NCBI GenBank assembly: GCA_016784025.1
Contig: JADHVL010000014.1
Location: forward strand, 50,126-114,125
DNA: 64,000 nt
Source: Fidelibacterota bacterium
GTDB lineage: Bacteria; Fidelibacterota; UBA8477; JABMPR01
Direction: 5' to 3'
Below are positions 54,204 through 61,269 of this stretch, in pieces. Under the pieces are notes generated by a model. That model saw only the letters and a program-made list of their open reading frames with translations. It did not search any database and had not been told where the DNA came from. The translations under genes and the position numbers were made by a program. The first letter of the stretch is position 1, and each line of letters starts with the position of its first letter.

Positions 54204-54668
54204 ATGACAACTGGAGTACAGAATTTGGATTTTCATAAAGAACTTACTGAACAATTAAAAACGGCCATGAAAGCTAAAGATAGCACTTCGTTAAAAACGA
54301 TCCGTGATCTGAAGTCCAGAATTCAAAGCCGTGAAATTGAAAAGGGTGAGCCACTCTCAGAGGCAGAATTTGTCAAGCTGGTTCAAACTGCTGCCAAGCA
54401 ACGCAAGGAAGCCATCGTTTTGTATGAGAAGGGTGATCGGCCAGAATTGGTAGCTGTCGAAAAAGCTGAATTGCAGGTTTTGGAGAAATATCTACCTCAA
54501 ATGATGGGTGACCCGGAAATGGAAACACTGGTTAAACAAGTTCTGGCAGAGACTGGTGCTGAAAACATGAGCGATATGGGCAAGGTTATGGGTCCACTCA
54601 TGAAAGCAGCAGCAGGTAAGGCAGATGGAAAACGACTTCAAGAAATTGTAAAAGGGATGCTCAGCTAA
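54204..54668 (+). CDS. GatB/YqeY domain protein
   Basis: A 154-residue protein from the ATG at 54204 (an upstream TTG frame extension is rejected). It carries the YqeY pattern: K-T-A-M-K-A-K-D, K-S-R-I-Q, A-K-Q-R-K-E-A-I and L-P-Q-M-M. YqeY relates to the tail domain of the amidotransferase GatB and may bind tRNA. Its stop overlaps the next gene (TAATG). Confidence 0.92.
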   Translation: MTTGVQNLDFHKELTEQLKTAMKAKDSTSLKTIRDLKSRIQSREIEKGEPLSEAEFVKLVQTAAKQRKEAIVLYEKGDRPELVAVEKAELQVLEKYLPQMMGDPEMETLVKQVLAETGAENMSDMGKVMGPLMKAAAGKADGKRLQEIVKGMLS

Positions 54669-55561
54669 TGGCCACAGGATTTGATTTAATCGGATTGCTT
54701 CTCATTGTCATCATGGCAGTGAGTGGGCTGAAAAAGGGACTCATTGATGGTGTCCTGAAAATCGTTGGTATGTATGCAGCAGTTTATGCCTCCATGCACT
54801 ACAATCAGTATGGAACTGCCTTCCTGGAACCCCTGATCAGTATTCCAGAAGCCTATAAGACACCAGCCGGTTTTGTGATTGTATTTTTAGTTGTGATGTA
54901 CTCCATAACTTTTGTGTCATTTTTACTAAAAAAAATTGTTAAGACGCTGCGTCTGGGAGCTGTAGATAGAATCGGTGGAATCACCTTTGGGGCGCTTAAG
55001 GCTGGATTGATGTTATCAGCTGTTGTATGGGCCTTCGCCATGGTTCCTGCGGATTTGAAAGGCGACTGGCAGAAAGAATCAAAATTGTATCCCTTTGTAG
55101 AGATATTTGCCGGACAGGCTGTTTATATCCTATCCCTGGAAGATGAGCTGGCAATGATGCAAACCATGATGGATCCAGATGCTAACAAGGCTGCACTTCT
55201 TCAGGCTGCTATCGGTGGTGAAACAGGTGGTTTGCAGGGTCTCCTTGGCGATGGCGATGGCGGGGATCAGAATGAAATTCTGGGAAAAGCCCTGGAGTCA
55301 ATGGGTGGATCTCAAAAAGGACTCTTGGAGCAGATGTTGAAATCCGCAGGGGTGGATGATGTATCAAACCTGGATATCATGGAAGAGGTGGAAAAAGTCA
55401 AGCATGCTGGTACCAATAGGCAAGCAGATATGGATAAAATGCTCGCAGAGATAGAAGCCATGGCCCAGGGTCGCGCGGTGATGGAAGCAGAGGAGGATAG
55501 TAGCGAAGTGATCGAAGAAGAGGCGGAGGGTAGCGAAGAGATGGAAGTAGGGTCGCAATAA
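54668..55561 (+). CDS. CvpA family membrane protein with acidic tail
   Basis: A 297-residue protein. Four membrane helices in the first ~130 residues carry CvpA features (F-D-L-I-G-L-L-L, G-L-K-K-G-L-I-D-G, D-R-I-G-G-I-T-F-G-A-L-K-A-G). Usual CvpA proteins end near residue 170. Here ~130 extra cytoplasmic residues follow, Gly/Met-rich then strongly acidic (E-E-D-S-S-E-V-I-E-E-E). CvpA proteins are linked to envelope maintenance and, in E. coli, colicin V production. Confidence 0.85.
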   Translation: MATGFDLIGLLLIVIMAVSGLKKGLIDGVLKIVGMYAAVYASMHYNQYGTAFLEPLISIPEAYKTPAGFVIVFLVVMYSITFVSFLLKKIVKTLRLGAVDRIGGITFGALKAGLMLSAVVWAFAMVPADLKGDWQKESKLYPFVEIFAGQAVYILSLEDELAMMQTMMDPDANKAALLQAAIGGETGGLQGLLGDGDGGDQNEILGKALESMGGSQKGLLEQMLKSAGVDDVSNLDIMEEVEKVKHAGTNRQADMDKMLAEIEAMAQGRAVMEAEEDSSEVIEEEAEGSEEMEVGSQ

Positions 55562-55569
55562 GTAGAGCC

Positions 55570-57942
55570 ATGGATTCCTCTGGCTCAACCAATTCTAGTG
55601 ATATACACCTCGGTTTTGATGATGTCCGGCAGTGGCTGGCCGATGAAGCCGCAGGTGCAAGCGTCACTCTCCAGTTTCAACAACTCCAACCCAAAAAAAA
55701 TTCAGATGAAATCAGAAACCAGTATGATCGTGTGGCGGGTATTGAAGCCCTCATGGATCATAATAGTAGTTTCTACCTTCGCCAGTATGATGACCTCTAC
55801 GAAATTCTCAGACTTCTGGCCCTGGAAGGCAGTACACTCTATCCTGAAGACTTGAAAATCGTTCACAACGTCCTGGAGCAATCACGCGTACTTAAAAATA
55901 TTTTTCAAAATAGTCCCGTTGATGAAGCAGCTATCTGGGATGAGGATTATGAAAAGATTACACCCCTTCTGGATATTGAAAAAGATATCCTCAGAATTGT
56001 TGGACCAGATGGTGAGGTACTGGACAAGGCGTCATCTACATTGTCTTCGCTCCGGCGCAAACTCAGAAAATCTGGTGGTGCTGTCCGCACACGCATGGCA
56101 GATCTGGTTAAGAAATATGGTGACTCAGGTTATTTAAACGATACTCAAGCAGGTATCAAGGCGGGACGCCTGGTTCTGCCTGTCACCAGTTCCTACAAAC
56201 ACAAGGTTCAAGGTGTTATTCAGGACATGTCAAATACGGGGACAACCACCTTTATTGAACCTTTCGAAATTATTGAACTAAATAATCAGATTAAAACCAT
56301 TGAAATTGAAGAGCAGCAGGAAGTCCAACGCATTCTGAGAGAGCTCACCAGTCGGCTTCATGTCCACCACCACACCATCCAGGTGAATTATAAAATGCTG
56401 GAACTTCTGGACTATCACACTGCTCTGGTCAAGTTTGGAAAAACCTTTGCCTGCAGCATCCCCATTCTATCCGAGGATGGTACTTTTCTACTCAAAACTG
56501 CCCGGAACCCCAGATTGGCCCTCCAGAGAAAGGTGGTTCCCCTGGATCTCGCCATGGATAGTCAGACCAATACCCTGATTATCACCGGACCCAATGCAGG
56601 TGGCAAGACGGTTGCGCTCAAAACCATTGGTCTCCTCGCCCTTATGGCCAATGCTGGTGTCCCAGTACCTGCTGCAGAAGGCAGTGTAATTCCTTTTGTA
56701 GATAAAATTTTCACAGACATTGGTGATCAACAATCCCTGGTGGATGATCTTTCAACCTTTTCAGCCCACCTGTCCACCATCATCAGCATTCTGGATCAGA
56801 CCACTTCTCAAAGTTTGGTTCTTCTAGACGAATTGGGAACAGGTACAGATCCTGCTGAGGGAGCTGCTCTGGCCCGATCAATTCTTGAGTCCCTGGGAGG
56901 TGCTGGTGTAAAGACTGTGGCCACCACTCATCTAGGTGACTTGAAAGTTTTCGCCCACGAGGCTGAGAATGTTATGAATGGCGCCATGGAATTCGATCAA
57001 AAAGGCCTCAAGCCTACTTATAAATTTTTAGCTGGCATTCCTGGAAGCAGTTATGGTTTTGAAATATCCAAACGTCTTGGTCTCTCTGAGGACATCCTGA
57101 ATTCAGCCCGTTCGTATATCGGTTGGGCACGCAACAGTATGGAAAAACTGCTAAGATCTCTGGAAGCTGAGCGAGCCACCCTATCAGATTTAAAATCTGA
57201 TAATACTGATCTGCAACGCGATCTCAAAATGAAGCAAAAGCGTATGGATACTGCCTTGGAATCTGTCCAGAAAGCCGAGCGTAAAGCTGATAGAGAGGCT
57301 GCCAGACAGGCGGGTCAGATTATTACCGATGCACGACAGACGGTTGAGCAGGTTATCAAGCAGATCAAGGAATCCCAGGCTGGCAAAGAGAATATCAAAG
57401 AAGTTCGTGGAACTCTGGATCAGATTGAAGCGGAGCTGGAAAAGGTCATTGAGGAAACTGAAGAACCCCTCAAACTGGAAAAGTTAAGCAGTGAGGATGT
57501 TACCAAAGGCCTTGAGGTAACCGTATTCAGTTTGGACCAAATTGGTGTTGTCCTTGAAGCACCCACCCGAGGTAAGACCCTGGTGGAAGTTGACGGGAAA
57601 CGGATGCGCGTCCCCATCGATTGGTTGGGGAAGGCACCCGGGAAAAAAGCAGCAGAGTCGCAATCCACCACAGTGGTGAATGTCTCTGATCGAAAAGGCA
57701 GCACCTATAGCCTTGATTTAAGAGGATTTCGCGCCGAAGCAGCTATCGAAGAACTAGGCCGATTTATTGATCAGGCTGTCCTCAGTAATTTGTCCCTTAT
57801 GCAAATCATCCACGGCAAGGGTACAGGGGTTATAAAACAGATCGTCCATGAAGTGCTTGACAAACATCCCGCTGTGAAGAAAAAACGTCTGGGTGGTCTG
57901 GATGAAGGTGGTGCAGGTATCACCTTTGTTGAGTTAAAGTAA
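55570..57942 (+). CDS. mutS2: Endonuclease/ATPase MutS2
   Basis: A 790-residue MutS family protein without the mismatch-recognition domain. Walker A is I-T-G-P-N-A-G-G-K-T near residue 340, Walker B L-L-D-E-L-G-T-G-T-D, followed by a long coiled coil (about 515-640) and a C-terminal Smr nuclease domain from residue ~714 (L-D-L-R-G-F ... I-H-G-K-G-T-G). MutS2 acts on recombination intermediates and, in some bacteria, on collided ribosomes. It starts 8 bases after the cvpA stop. Confidence 0.94.
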   Translation: MDSSGSTNSSDIHLGFDDVRQWLADEAAGASVTLQFQQLQPKKNSDEIRNQYDRVAGIEALMDHNSSFYLRQYDDLYEILRLLALEGSTLYPEDLKIVHNVLEQSRVLKNIFQNSPVDEAAIWDEDYEKITPLLDIEKDILRIVGPDGEVLDKASSTLSSLRRKLRKSGGAVRTRMADLVKKYGDSGYLNDTQAGIKAGRLVLPVTSSYKHKVQGVIQDMSNTGTTTFIEPFEIIELNNQIKTIEIEEQQEVQRILRELTSRLHVHHHTIQVNYKMLELLDYHTALVKFGKTFACSIPILSEDGTFLLKTARNPRLALQRKVVPLDLAMDSQTNTLIITGPNAGGKTVALKTIGLLALMANAGVPVPAAEGSVIPFVDKIFTDIGDQQSLVDDLSTFSAHLSTIISILDQTTSQSLVLLDELGTGTDPAEGAALARSILESLGGAGVKTVATTHLGDLKVFAHEAENVMNGAMEFDQKGLKPTYKFLAGIPGSSYGFEISKRLGLSEDILNSARSYIGWARNSMEKLLRSLEAERATLSDLKSDNTDLQRDLKMKQKRMDTALESVQKAERKADREAARQAGQIITDARQTVEQVIKQIKESQAGKENIKEVRGTLDQIEAELEKVIEETEEPLKLEKLSSEDVTKGLEVTVFSLDQIGVVLEAPTRGKTLVEVDGKRMRVPIDWLGKAPGKKAAESQSTTVVNVSDRKGSTYSLDLRGFRAEAAIEELGRFIDQAVLSNLSLMQIIHGKGTGVIKQIVHEVLDKHPAVKKKRLGGLDEGGAGITFVELK

Positions 57943-57963
57943 GATCAATTAAATTGATCTTAC
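57939..57963 (+). terminator. Hairpin overlapping the mutS2 stop codon
   Basis: A 25-base palindrome: 12-base arms GTAAGATCAATT / AATTGATCTTAC around one A. The TAA stop is inside the left arm. It lacks a T-run, so it is a weak terminator or mRNA end stabiliser. Confidence 0.45.
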
Positions 57964-57964
57964 T

Positions 57965-58061
57965 CCAGGCTGGGATTCGAAACGAAGTAAGCCGAATGTA
58001 GTGAAGGCAATCCCAGCTTGGTATTATTCAATCCCAGCTTGGTATTATTCAATCCCAGCCT
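57965..58061. repeat. Hairpin with 21-bp tandem repeats
   Basis: CCAGGCTGGGATT (57965-57977) is complementary to copies of AATCCCAGC downstream. The downstream arm is repeated: CAATCCCAGCTTGGTATT-ATT at 58008-58028 and 58029-58049, with a partial third copy from 58050. Looks like slippage duplication in a dispersed palindrome. Confidence 0.7.
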
Positions 58062-58087
58062 AGACTGCAGGATTTAACTTCATTTAT

Positions 58088-58560
58088 GTCCCTCTCCACC
58101 CCAGTTCTTCGAACTGACCCTCCTGAAGGAGGGAGAAAAAACGTATGAAAATTCCACATCACTTACTTAAAAGAAGTAGAGCTTTACGAAAAAAGCAAAC
58201 TGCAGCTGAAATTCGTTTGTGGTCCCTATTACGAGGCAAAAAACTTGGCGGATACAAAATTCGGCGACAACATGTTATTCTAAATTACATCGTTGACTTC
58301 TTTTGTTACTCTGAAAAATTGATTATTGAGTTGGATGGCCCCATCCACAACACTCAAAAAGCCAGAGAGTATGATCAGCGTCGCGAAGATCTTTTAAAAG
58401 CCAATGGATACCGAATTCTCCGGTTCAAAAACACTGACGTGTTTCAAAAAGAAGAAAAAGTCCTCTCAACTATTTTATCTGCATTGGATGAAAACCATCT
58501 TTGAGAATGCTTTTTCTCCCCAAGGGGGAGATGTCAGAACTGAGTTCTGACAGAGGGGGA
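58088..58560. mobile_element. DUF559 gene cassette bounded by mirror-image hairpin pairs
   Basis: The gene at 58145-58504 is framed by two hairpins on each side. Left: CAGTTC-TTC-GAACTG (58102-58116) then CCCTCC-TGAA-GGAGGG (58118-58133). Right, in mirror order: CTCCCC-AAG-GGGGAG (58516-58530) then GTCAGAAC-TGA-GTTCTGAC (58533-58551), ending GAGGGGG. Outer edges also pair (CCCTCT.. / ..GAGGG). This symmetry suggests the unit moves or spreads as one piece; no transposase is present. Confidence 0.6.
58145..58504 (+). CDS. DUF559 (Vsr-like) endonuclease domain protein
   Basis: A 119-residue single-domain protein of the PD-(D/E)XK superfamily. Typical features: T-A-A-E-x-R-L-W-x-L-L-R-G-K-K-L-G-G-Y-K-I-R-R-Q, V-D-F-F-C, L-I-I-E-L-D-G and a C-terminal L-R-F-K-N-T-D-V. 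The residues V-D (metal) and E-L-D fit a nuclease core. Related to the mismatch endonuclease Vsr; the natural target is unknown. The ribosome site AAGGAGG lies in the left flanking hairpin, so folding could limit translation. Confidence 0.9.
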   Translation: MKIPHHLLKRSRALRKKQTAAEIRLWSLLRGKKLGGYKIRRQHVILNYIVDFFCYSEKLIIELDGPIHNTQKAREYDQRREDLLKANGYRILRFKNTDVFQKEEKVLSTILSALDENHL

Positions 58561-58614
58561 ACCTAACTTCCCTTAGCATTCATTTATCGTCGTCTTATCT
58601 TCATCGCAGAAATC

Positions 58615-60423
58615 ATGGCACTCATTGCAGAACATATTATTGAACAGGTACGGGAAGCCAATGATGTGGTGGATGTGGTATCTGATTATGTCCAGCTCAA
58701 ACGGTCAGGTCGAAACTTTTTTGGTCGCTGTCCCTTCCACAATGAAAAGACCCCCTCGTTCAGCGTCAGTCCTGATAAACAAATCTATCATTGTTTCGGA
58801 TGTGGAGCCGGTGGCAATGTCATCAACTTCATCATGGAACACGAACGTCTCGATTTTTTATCATCAGTAAAATTGTTGGCTGATCGAGCTAATATTCACA
58901 TTGAGACTGATTCAGGGGAACCCCGCAAGAAAGATGATCGGGCTTCCATTTATAACATGCATGAAATTGCTGCCAGGGTTTTTGAACGACAATTAAATGA
59001 ATCAAGTGCTAAATCTGCCAAAGACTATTTGCTCAAACGAGGCCTATCCGAAGAAACCCTGAAAACCTTCCGGGTCGGATTTGCTCCAGACAGTTGGGAC
59101 ACGGTGACTCTGGAGGTAATGAAGCTGGGATTATCCCAGGATGTGCTGACCCGCAGCGGTCTATTGATGCCCAAGAACGGGGGTGGATACTACGACCGTT
59201 TCCGCAATCGGATCATGTTTCCCATCATGGATATCAATGGCAAAGTCCAGGCGTTTGGTGGCAGAATATTTGGCGAGGCTGATGGTGCCAAATACATGAA
59301 CAGTCCAGAAACACCCATTTATCATAAGGGTCGGACTCTCTTTGGATTAAATCAGAGTCGCGATGAAATCAGAAGCTCCCGCACAGCCATCCTGGTTGAG
59401 GGCTATATGGATCTCATTCGTCTGTATCAGGAAGGCTTTCAGAATGTTGTGGCTGGAACTGGTACTGCTTTTACCCCAGAGCAGGCTGGTCTGATAAAGC
59501 GTTTCGCAGATAAAGTATTGGTCTGTTATGATGGTGATGCTGCTGGTCAGAAGGCAGCACAAAAAGCCGGTCTCACACTTCTGGACAAAGGACTCGACGT
59601 TCGCATTATCCAGATACCCAAAGGGGAAGATCCAGATAGCTTTTTTGATGAGAAGGACACTAAAGCATTTCAAAAACTCATTGGCTCAGCGCTGGATTTC
59701 ATGACTTTTGTACTCAGAGCCAATCAAGATCAAATGGATTCTCCTGTGAAGCGAACTGCCTTTCTGGAAGGGATGGTCTCTGAACTGGCTGTCATGCAGA
59801 ATGAAATTCTCCGGGGTATGTTGGCAGGTCAATTGGCAGATGAGATGCATGTTCCTGAAGAAGCGGTTATGGGATTGCTTAAACGTCAATCAAAAAGGGT
59901 CCGTCGCAGTGACTATACACCTGATGCCCGTCCCGCACCTCAACAAGCCCAATCGAATATGTTACGCAGGCCAGAATCAGGCGCTGAGAAAGCAGAATTT
60001 GAGCTGTTGCGCTTGCATCTGAGCCAGGATGAAAGTCTGCTGAACTGGTTGACGTCCACAATAGGTGATGAAGATATCAAAGCCTTTCATTATGTGGAAA
60101 TATTCCAGATGCTCCACGGTCGTCTGCGTAAAGAGTTACCCATCAATCACAGCAGGTTGCTGGATGAAATTGAATCGGCTGAGATTCGGCGATTTATTGC
60201 CCGTTTGATCAATGAGGCCCGACCAGATTTAGAGAGTATCAGCCATGCACATCAGTGTATTAAGACGGTTCGGTGGTGGGCCATTCAACGGGAAATGGAT
60301 GAGTTAAAACAGCTCATGCGTGATGCAGATGCCCGGGGTGAAGATTCTCAGGAGTACTTCAGGAGAAAAGTCGAACTCCAACTTGAGCAGCGAGATATCA
60401 AACCCAATCCCACACCGATGTAG
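58615..60423 (+). CDS. dnaG: DNA primase
   Basis: A 602-residue bacterial primase that makes RNA primers for replication. N-terminal zinc motif C39-P-F-H42 ... C60-F-G-C63, then the RNA polymerase domain (R-I-M-F-P-I, G-R-I-F-G, V-E-G-Y-M-D), TOPRIM acid residues in C-Y-D-G-D-A-A-G-Q-K-A and a helicase-binding C-terminal part. In many bacteria rpoD follows dnaG; it does not here. Confidence 0.95.
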   Translation: MALIAEHIIEQVREANDVVDVVSDYVQLKRSGRNFFGRCPFHNEKTPSFSVSPDKQIYHCFGCGAGGNVINFIMEHERLDFLSSVKLLADRANIHIETDSGEPRKKDDRASIYNMHEIAARVFERQLNESSAKSAKDYLLKRGLSEETLKTFRVGFAPDSWDTVTLEVMKLGLSQDVLTRSGLLMPKNGGGYYDRFRNRIMFPIMDINGKVQAFGGRIFGEADGAKYMNSPETPIYHKGRTLFGLNQSRDEIRSSRTAILVEGYMDLIRLYQEGFQNVVAGTGTAFTPEQAGLIKRFADKVLVCYDGDAAGQKAAQKAGLTLLDKGLDVRIIQIPKGEDPDSFFDEKDTKAFQKLIGSALDFMTFVLRANQDQMDSPVKRTAFLEGMVSELAVMQNEILRGMLAGQLADEMHVPEEAVMGLLKRQSKRVRRSDYTPDARPAPQQAQSNMLRRPESGAEKAEFELLRLHLSQDESLLNWLTSTIGDEDIKAFHYVEIFQMLHGRLRKELPINHSRLLDEIESAEIRRFIARLINEARPDLESISHAHQCIKTVRWWAIQREMDELKQLMRDADARGEDSQEYFRRKVELQLEQRDIKPNPTPM

Positions 60424-60633
60424 TCGGATGGTAGCAGCTTTTCCACTCGCTATTCTCATTATTCAGCTCCACTATTTATGTGATTTATATCCACGCCCCA
60501 ACAGTTGAAACGGGTAGGGGTGGAAAAATCGATGATCCAGGCCTGTCAGATTTATAGTACTATGAGGCCTTAACAATAGTATATTCAATTACATAACTCT
60601 TGTAAAATAGTTGAAAAAATATACTTCGCAGGC
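60424..60633. other. Gene-free stretch after dnaG
   Basis: About 210 bases, AT-rich, with an imperfect CCACGCCCC / GGGGTGG pairing at 60490-60522 that may be a weak terminator. No gene is seen. Confidence 0.4.
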
Positions 60634-60662
60634 TTGACACGCTTTTGGTTTTAGCGTAAAAT
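60634..60662 (+). promoter_or_regulatory. Near-consensus sigma-70 promoter
   Basis: TTGACA (60634-60639), 17-base spacer, TAAAAT (60657-60662). This is the best promoter in the window. The predicted start is near 60669. It faces a small ORF and the tRNA 220 bases further on. Confidence 0.75.
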
Positions 60663-60674
60663 ACCATCGGAAAA

Positions 60675-60860
60675 ATGACAGCGAGGAGTCCCTTATTCGA
60701 CAGAACAAGGGACTCTTTGTATTTTGGGAGGTTGTGTGAATTCTCCAATTACAATCTCTTTGCAAGTGGTGAACCCCCCGACTATTTTATCGAGCTTTTT
60801 GGGAAGATCGTCCGTGATGAATATGCCTTTCCCAGCGGATTAAAAATTTACAATTCATAA
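60675..60860 (+). CDS. Possible leaderless small protein
   Basis: A 61-codon ATG frame that begins only about 6 bases after the predicted transcription start, so it would be leaderless. The second half (P-P-D-Y-F-I-E-L-F-G-K-I-V-R-D-E-Y) looks protein-like. The first part overlaps a strong hairpin. No family recognised; could instead be a non-coding leader of the tRNA transcript. Confidence 0.35.
   Translation: MTARSPLFDRTRDSLYFGRLCEFSNYNLFASGEPPDYFIELFGKIVRDEYAFPSGLKIYNS
60686..60715 (+). terminator. Promoter-proximal hairpin (attenuator-like)
   Basis: A perfect 9-bp stem GAGTCCCTT / AAGGGACTC with a 12-nt loop, followed by TTTGTATTTT. It would form within the first 50 bases of the transcript and could end it early or stabilise it. 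Confidence 0.6.
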
Positions 60861-60883
60861 TTTTTAATTCTTAATTAAAAAAA

Positions 60884-60957
60884 GGGCCCATAGCTCAATT
60901 GGTTAGAGCGCCGGACTCATAATCCGTCGGTTCGGGGTTCAAGTCCCTGTGGGCCCA
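60884..60957 (+). tRNA. tRNA with CAU anticodon (Met, or Ile2 with lysidine)
   Basis: A 74-nt cloverleaf: acceptor GGGCCCA / TGGGCCC, D arm GCTC-AATTGGTTA-GAGC, anticodon loop CTCATAA, T arm with GGTTCAAGTCC. The discriminator is A and no CCA is encoded. Anticodon stem position 27-43 is a C-T mismatch; the other four pairs are intact. CAU tRNAs with the loop CTCATAA may be elongator Met or the Ile2 type that reads AUA after lysidine modification; sequence alone does not decide. Confidence 0.93.
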
Positions 60958-60960
60958 CAG

Positions 60961-60990
60961 AAAAACCCGCTCATCGCAGCGGGTTTTTTT
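60961..60990 (+). terminator. Rho-independent terminator of the tRNA
   Basis: Stem AAACCCGCT / AGCGGGTTT with a 6-nt loop, followed by a run of seven T. It ends the tRNA transcript 3 bases after the mature 3' end. Confidence 0.92.
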
Positions 60991-61003
60991 AATTCAGAAT
61001 AAT

Positions 61004-61075
61004 GAATATTGAATATCCAATGTCGAAGGGTTGTTACTTCATCATTCTTCAATCCTTGTTCGATATTCGATATTC
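61004..61075. repeat. Imperfect inverted repeat of the GAATATCGAATATC type
   Basis: GAATATTGAATATCC on the left pairs imperfectly with CGATATTCGATATTC on the right. It resembles widespread intergenic palindromes. The rest of the gap to 61269 holds no recognised gene; it should contain the promoter of the next gene. Confidence 0.55.
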
Positions 61076-61269
61076 AAAGCGATCAGCTTTGCAGACCTTG
61101 ACTCATTGAAACAGTGATCTACCTCCTGGGCATAGGGAGCACGATTAAAAGCACCATTTCTTTTGAAACAATCCATCTATGGATTAAATTCAAACACGAT
61201 AAACAAAGATCTGGGGGTCTTAGTGACAACAAACCTTCCTCTCAATAGAGAAAAAGAACTGGGATAGTT

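Noticed and set aside
58008..58061. Possible CRISPR repeats
   Set aside because: The 21-bp units are directly adjacent with no spacers, and no cas genes are in the window.
60424..60883. rpoD expected after dnaG
   Set aside because: Only gene-free DNA, a promoter, a small frame and a tRNA are present; no sigma factor motifs.
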